From contig JAJZAS010000063.1 of the NCBI GenBank assembly GCA_021799325.1, positions 1-8,076 of the forward strand: a DNA stretch of 8,076 nucleotides, written 5' to 3'. The DNA comes from Bacillota bacterium (GTDB lineage Bacteria; Bacillota; Bacilli; Alicyclobacillales; SLC66). A program made the position numbers and the translations under genes. Below the pieces are notes generated by a model. It was not told the DNA's origin and did not search any database. It was given only the letters and a program-made list of their open reading frames with translations. Of the stretch, positions 6,804 through 8,076 are shown piece by piece (position 1 is the first letter of the stretch; every line of letters starts with the position of its first letter).

Positions 6804-7247
6804 GTGATACGTACGGCTAGGCTTTGGTTGCTGAGGTTTGGCGGAGGAAGATACCTGAAATTTATGCTTGTGGGTGTGATCAACGCAGTGGTTGACCTAC
6901 TGGTGCTCAACCTTTGTTTGCTGATTAATCCGACCAAGTCTCCTGGACTGTTGGTTTTATATAACACGATCGCAGTCATCAGTGCCATCGCCACCAGCTA
7001 TGAGCTTAACCGACGTTGGACATTCTCTGACCGCAGTAAAAATCCGCGGAAAGAGCAGCATCTTTTTTTTGCGCAAGGTATCCTCAATGTACTCTTGAAC
7101 AACAGTGCGCTGGTCTTTATTTCACGCATCCTGTATTCTATTGACATGCCTTTTATCATCAGCAGCAACCTCTCGAAGGTCATCGCGATGGCCATTTCAT
7201 CGGGGGTCAGCTATGTTATATTGCGTAACTTTGTTTATCATGCCTGA
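6804..7247 (+). CDS. GtrA-family membrane protein
   Basis: Small integral membrane protein of 147 residues with four predicted helices, at about residues 18-40, 46-68, 92-112 and 118-140. Family marks are the opening KFMLVGVINAVVDLLVL, the ELNRRWTFSDR segment after helix 2 (around 72-82), and the C-terminal SYVILRNFVYH. GtrA proteins are thought to help move lipid-linked sugars across the membrane, as in O-antigen glucosylation and teichoic or arabinogalactan modification; direct biochemistry is limited. The GTG start follows GGGGGAT with a short spacer, a moderate ribosome binding site. It lies 28 bp after sqdB and 44 bp before sqdX with no terminator seen, so it is very likely cotranscribed with both. 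A role in sulfolipid handling, such as transfer across the membrane or anchoring SqdX, is inference from position only. GtrA genes next to glycosyltransferases are common, so the family call is firmer than the role. Confidence 0.9.
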   Translation: MIRTARLWLLRFGGGRYLKFMLVGVINAVVDLLVLNLCLLINPTKSPGLLVLYNTIAVISAIATSYELNRRWTFSDRSKNPRKEQHLFFAQGILNVLLNNSALVFISRILYSIDMPFIISSNLSKVIAMAISSGVSYVILRNFVYHA

Positions 7248-7278
7248 CAGAAAGCAGCGTTGACGGGTGCATCTACTC

Positions 7279-7284
7279 AGGAGG
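7279..7284 (+). promoter_or_regulatory. Ribosome binding site of sqdX
   Basis: A perfect AGGAGG lies 7 bases before the GTG at 7292. It is the strongest ribosome binding site in the operon and supports the GTG start. Confidence 0.8.
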
Positions 7285-7291
7285 TTAAGCG

Positions 7292-8076
7292 GTGAGAATT
7301 GCTTTATTTACAGAGACATTTTTACCTTCCACTGATGGCATTGTGACCAGACTTCTGGCTACGATCGATCACTTGTTGGAAGCTGGCCACGAACTAGCCA
7401 TTGTCGCTCCCTATGGAGGCGAACGGCAATACAAGGGGATACCCGTGTTACCAATAAGGGGCTTCCCCTACCCTTTTTACCCGCAAATTAAATTTTGTTT
7501 CCCCACTACGGAAATGGGGACTTTTTTGCGTGAATTCCAGCCTGATTTAATACACGTGGTCAACCCTGTCGTGCTTGGGCTGGGTGGTATTTATTATGCA
7601 AAAAAAATGCGCTTACCGCTCGTTGCCTCCTTTCACACCCATCTTGCAGCATACGCGCATACCTACCACGTGCCATTCCTTGACCCTGTGGCTTGGCGCT
7701 ACTTGAAAACCATTCACAATCTAGCGTCTGTAAATCTTGCGACTTCGAAAACTATGGTTAATGAATTGATAGACAGAGGATATCGCAATGTACGCTGGTG
7801 GGAAGGGGGCGTAGACACTGATCGATTTCACCCTCAATTTCGCTCTGAAGCCATGCGAAACCAACTCACCGATGGCCATCCTGAACAGTTTATCCTTCTT
7901 TATGTCGGTAGACTGGCGCATGAAAAAGATCTCGATCAAATTCGCCCATTGCTAGACAGGATGCCGAATCTCAGCATTGCATTCGTCGGTGACGGTCCTG
8001 AGAGGGACAAGCTGGAACAGGTGTTTGCCGGGACCCGCTCGAAGTTTTTTGGATTTTTGCACGGCGAAGCACTATC
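7292..8076 (+). CDS. sqdX: Sulfoquinovosyltransferase SqdX/SQD2-like, partial (3' end missing)
   Basis: Family 4 retaining glycosyltransferase (GT-B fold) that transfers sulfoquinovose from UDP-sulfoquinovose to diacylglycerol, forming SQDG at the inner face of the membrane. The frame stays open from the GTG at 7292 to the window edge: 261 complete codons of an expected 380 or so. The N-terminus MRIALFTETFLPSTDGIVTR is typical of GT4 enzymes. SFHTHLAAY (113-121) matches the SYHTHVPVY segment of plant SQD2. GGVDTDRFHPQFRSEAMR (172-189), YVGRLAHEKDLD (204-215), AFVGDGP (230-236) and FFGFLHGEAL (252-261) also match recalled SQD2 closely. The C-terminal donor-site region with the EX7E motif lies beyond the window. 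A mannosyltransferase of the PimB or MgtA type is the main alternative, but adjacency to sqdB and the segment around 172-189 favour SqdX. Spacing is 44 bp from the GtrA gene. Confidence 0.88.
   Translation, partial: MRIALFTETFLPSTDGIVTRLLATIDHLLEAGHELAIVAPYGGERQYKGIPVLPIRGFPYPFYPQIKFCFPTTEMGTFLREFQPDLIHVVNPVVLGLGGIYYAKKMRLPLVASFHTHLAAYAHTYHVPFLDPVAWRYLKTIHNLASVNLATSKTMVNELIDRGYRNVRWWEGGVDTDRFHPQFRSEAMRNQLTDGHPEQFILLYVGRLAHEKDLDQIRPLLDRMPNLSIAFVGDGPERDKLEQVFAGTRSKFFGFLHGEAL

Noticed and set aside
7243..7281. CCTGA and TCAGG arms that could hide the sqdX ribosome binding site
   Set aside because: The stem is only 5 bp with a loop of about 29 bases, which is too weak to claim.

Overview
The window looks like chromosomal DNA from a Gram-positive bacterium of the Bacillota, possibly an Alicyclobacillaceae-type acidophile. 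Three things point there. Several genes have GGAGG-type ribosome binding sites, and some use TTG or GTG starts. PanD and Fhs read as Bacillus-like proteins. The right end carries a sulfoquinovosyl diacylglycerol (SQDG) pathway, a sulfolipid reported from Alicyclobacillus but rare in other Bacillota. The genus is inference; no rRNA or other marker gene is present.

Layout from left to right: panD (aspartate 1-decarboxylase, + strand, TTG start) enters at the left edge, probably as the last gene of a pantothenate operon. It converges on an unrecognised 64-residue gene (- strand), and one near-symmetric hairpin terminator lies between them. Divergent from the small gene is fhs (formate-tetrahydrofolate ligase, + strand). 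Fhs converges on a large membrane-bound c-di-GMP enzyme (TM-loop-TM, three PAS, GGDEF, EAL; - strand). The two stop codons are 15 bp apart, and a hairpin made partly of fhs codons fills the gap.

A 138-bp divergent intergenic region (5489-5626 relative to the ATG of sqdB) separates the c-di-GMP gene from the sulfolipid operon. It holds a candidate promoter for each side, and between them a perfect 9-bp inverted repeat that could be a shared operator.

The operon reads sqdB (UDP-sulfoquinovose synthase), then a GtrA-family four-helix membrane protein, then sqdX (sulfoquinovosyltransferase, cut by the window end). SqdB converts UDP-glucose plus sulfite to UDP-sulfoquinovose, and SqdX moves the sulfoquinovose onto diacylglycerol to make SQDG. 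The GtrA protein is not part of the known two-enzyme pathway, and its position between the two enzymes is the most interesting feature here.

No tRNA, rRNA, CRISPR array, insertion sequence or phage gene was seen. All long stretches are coding; the longest gap is about 195 bp (656-850).
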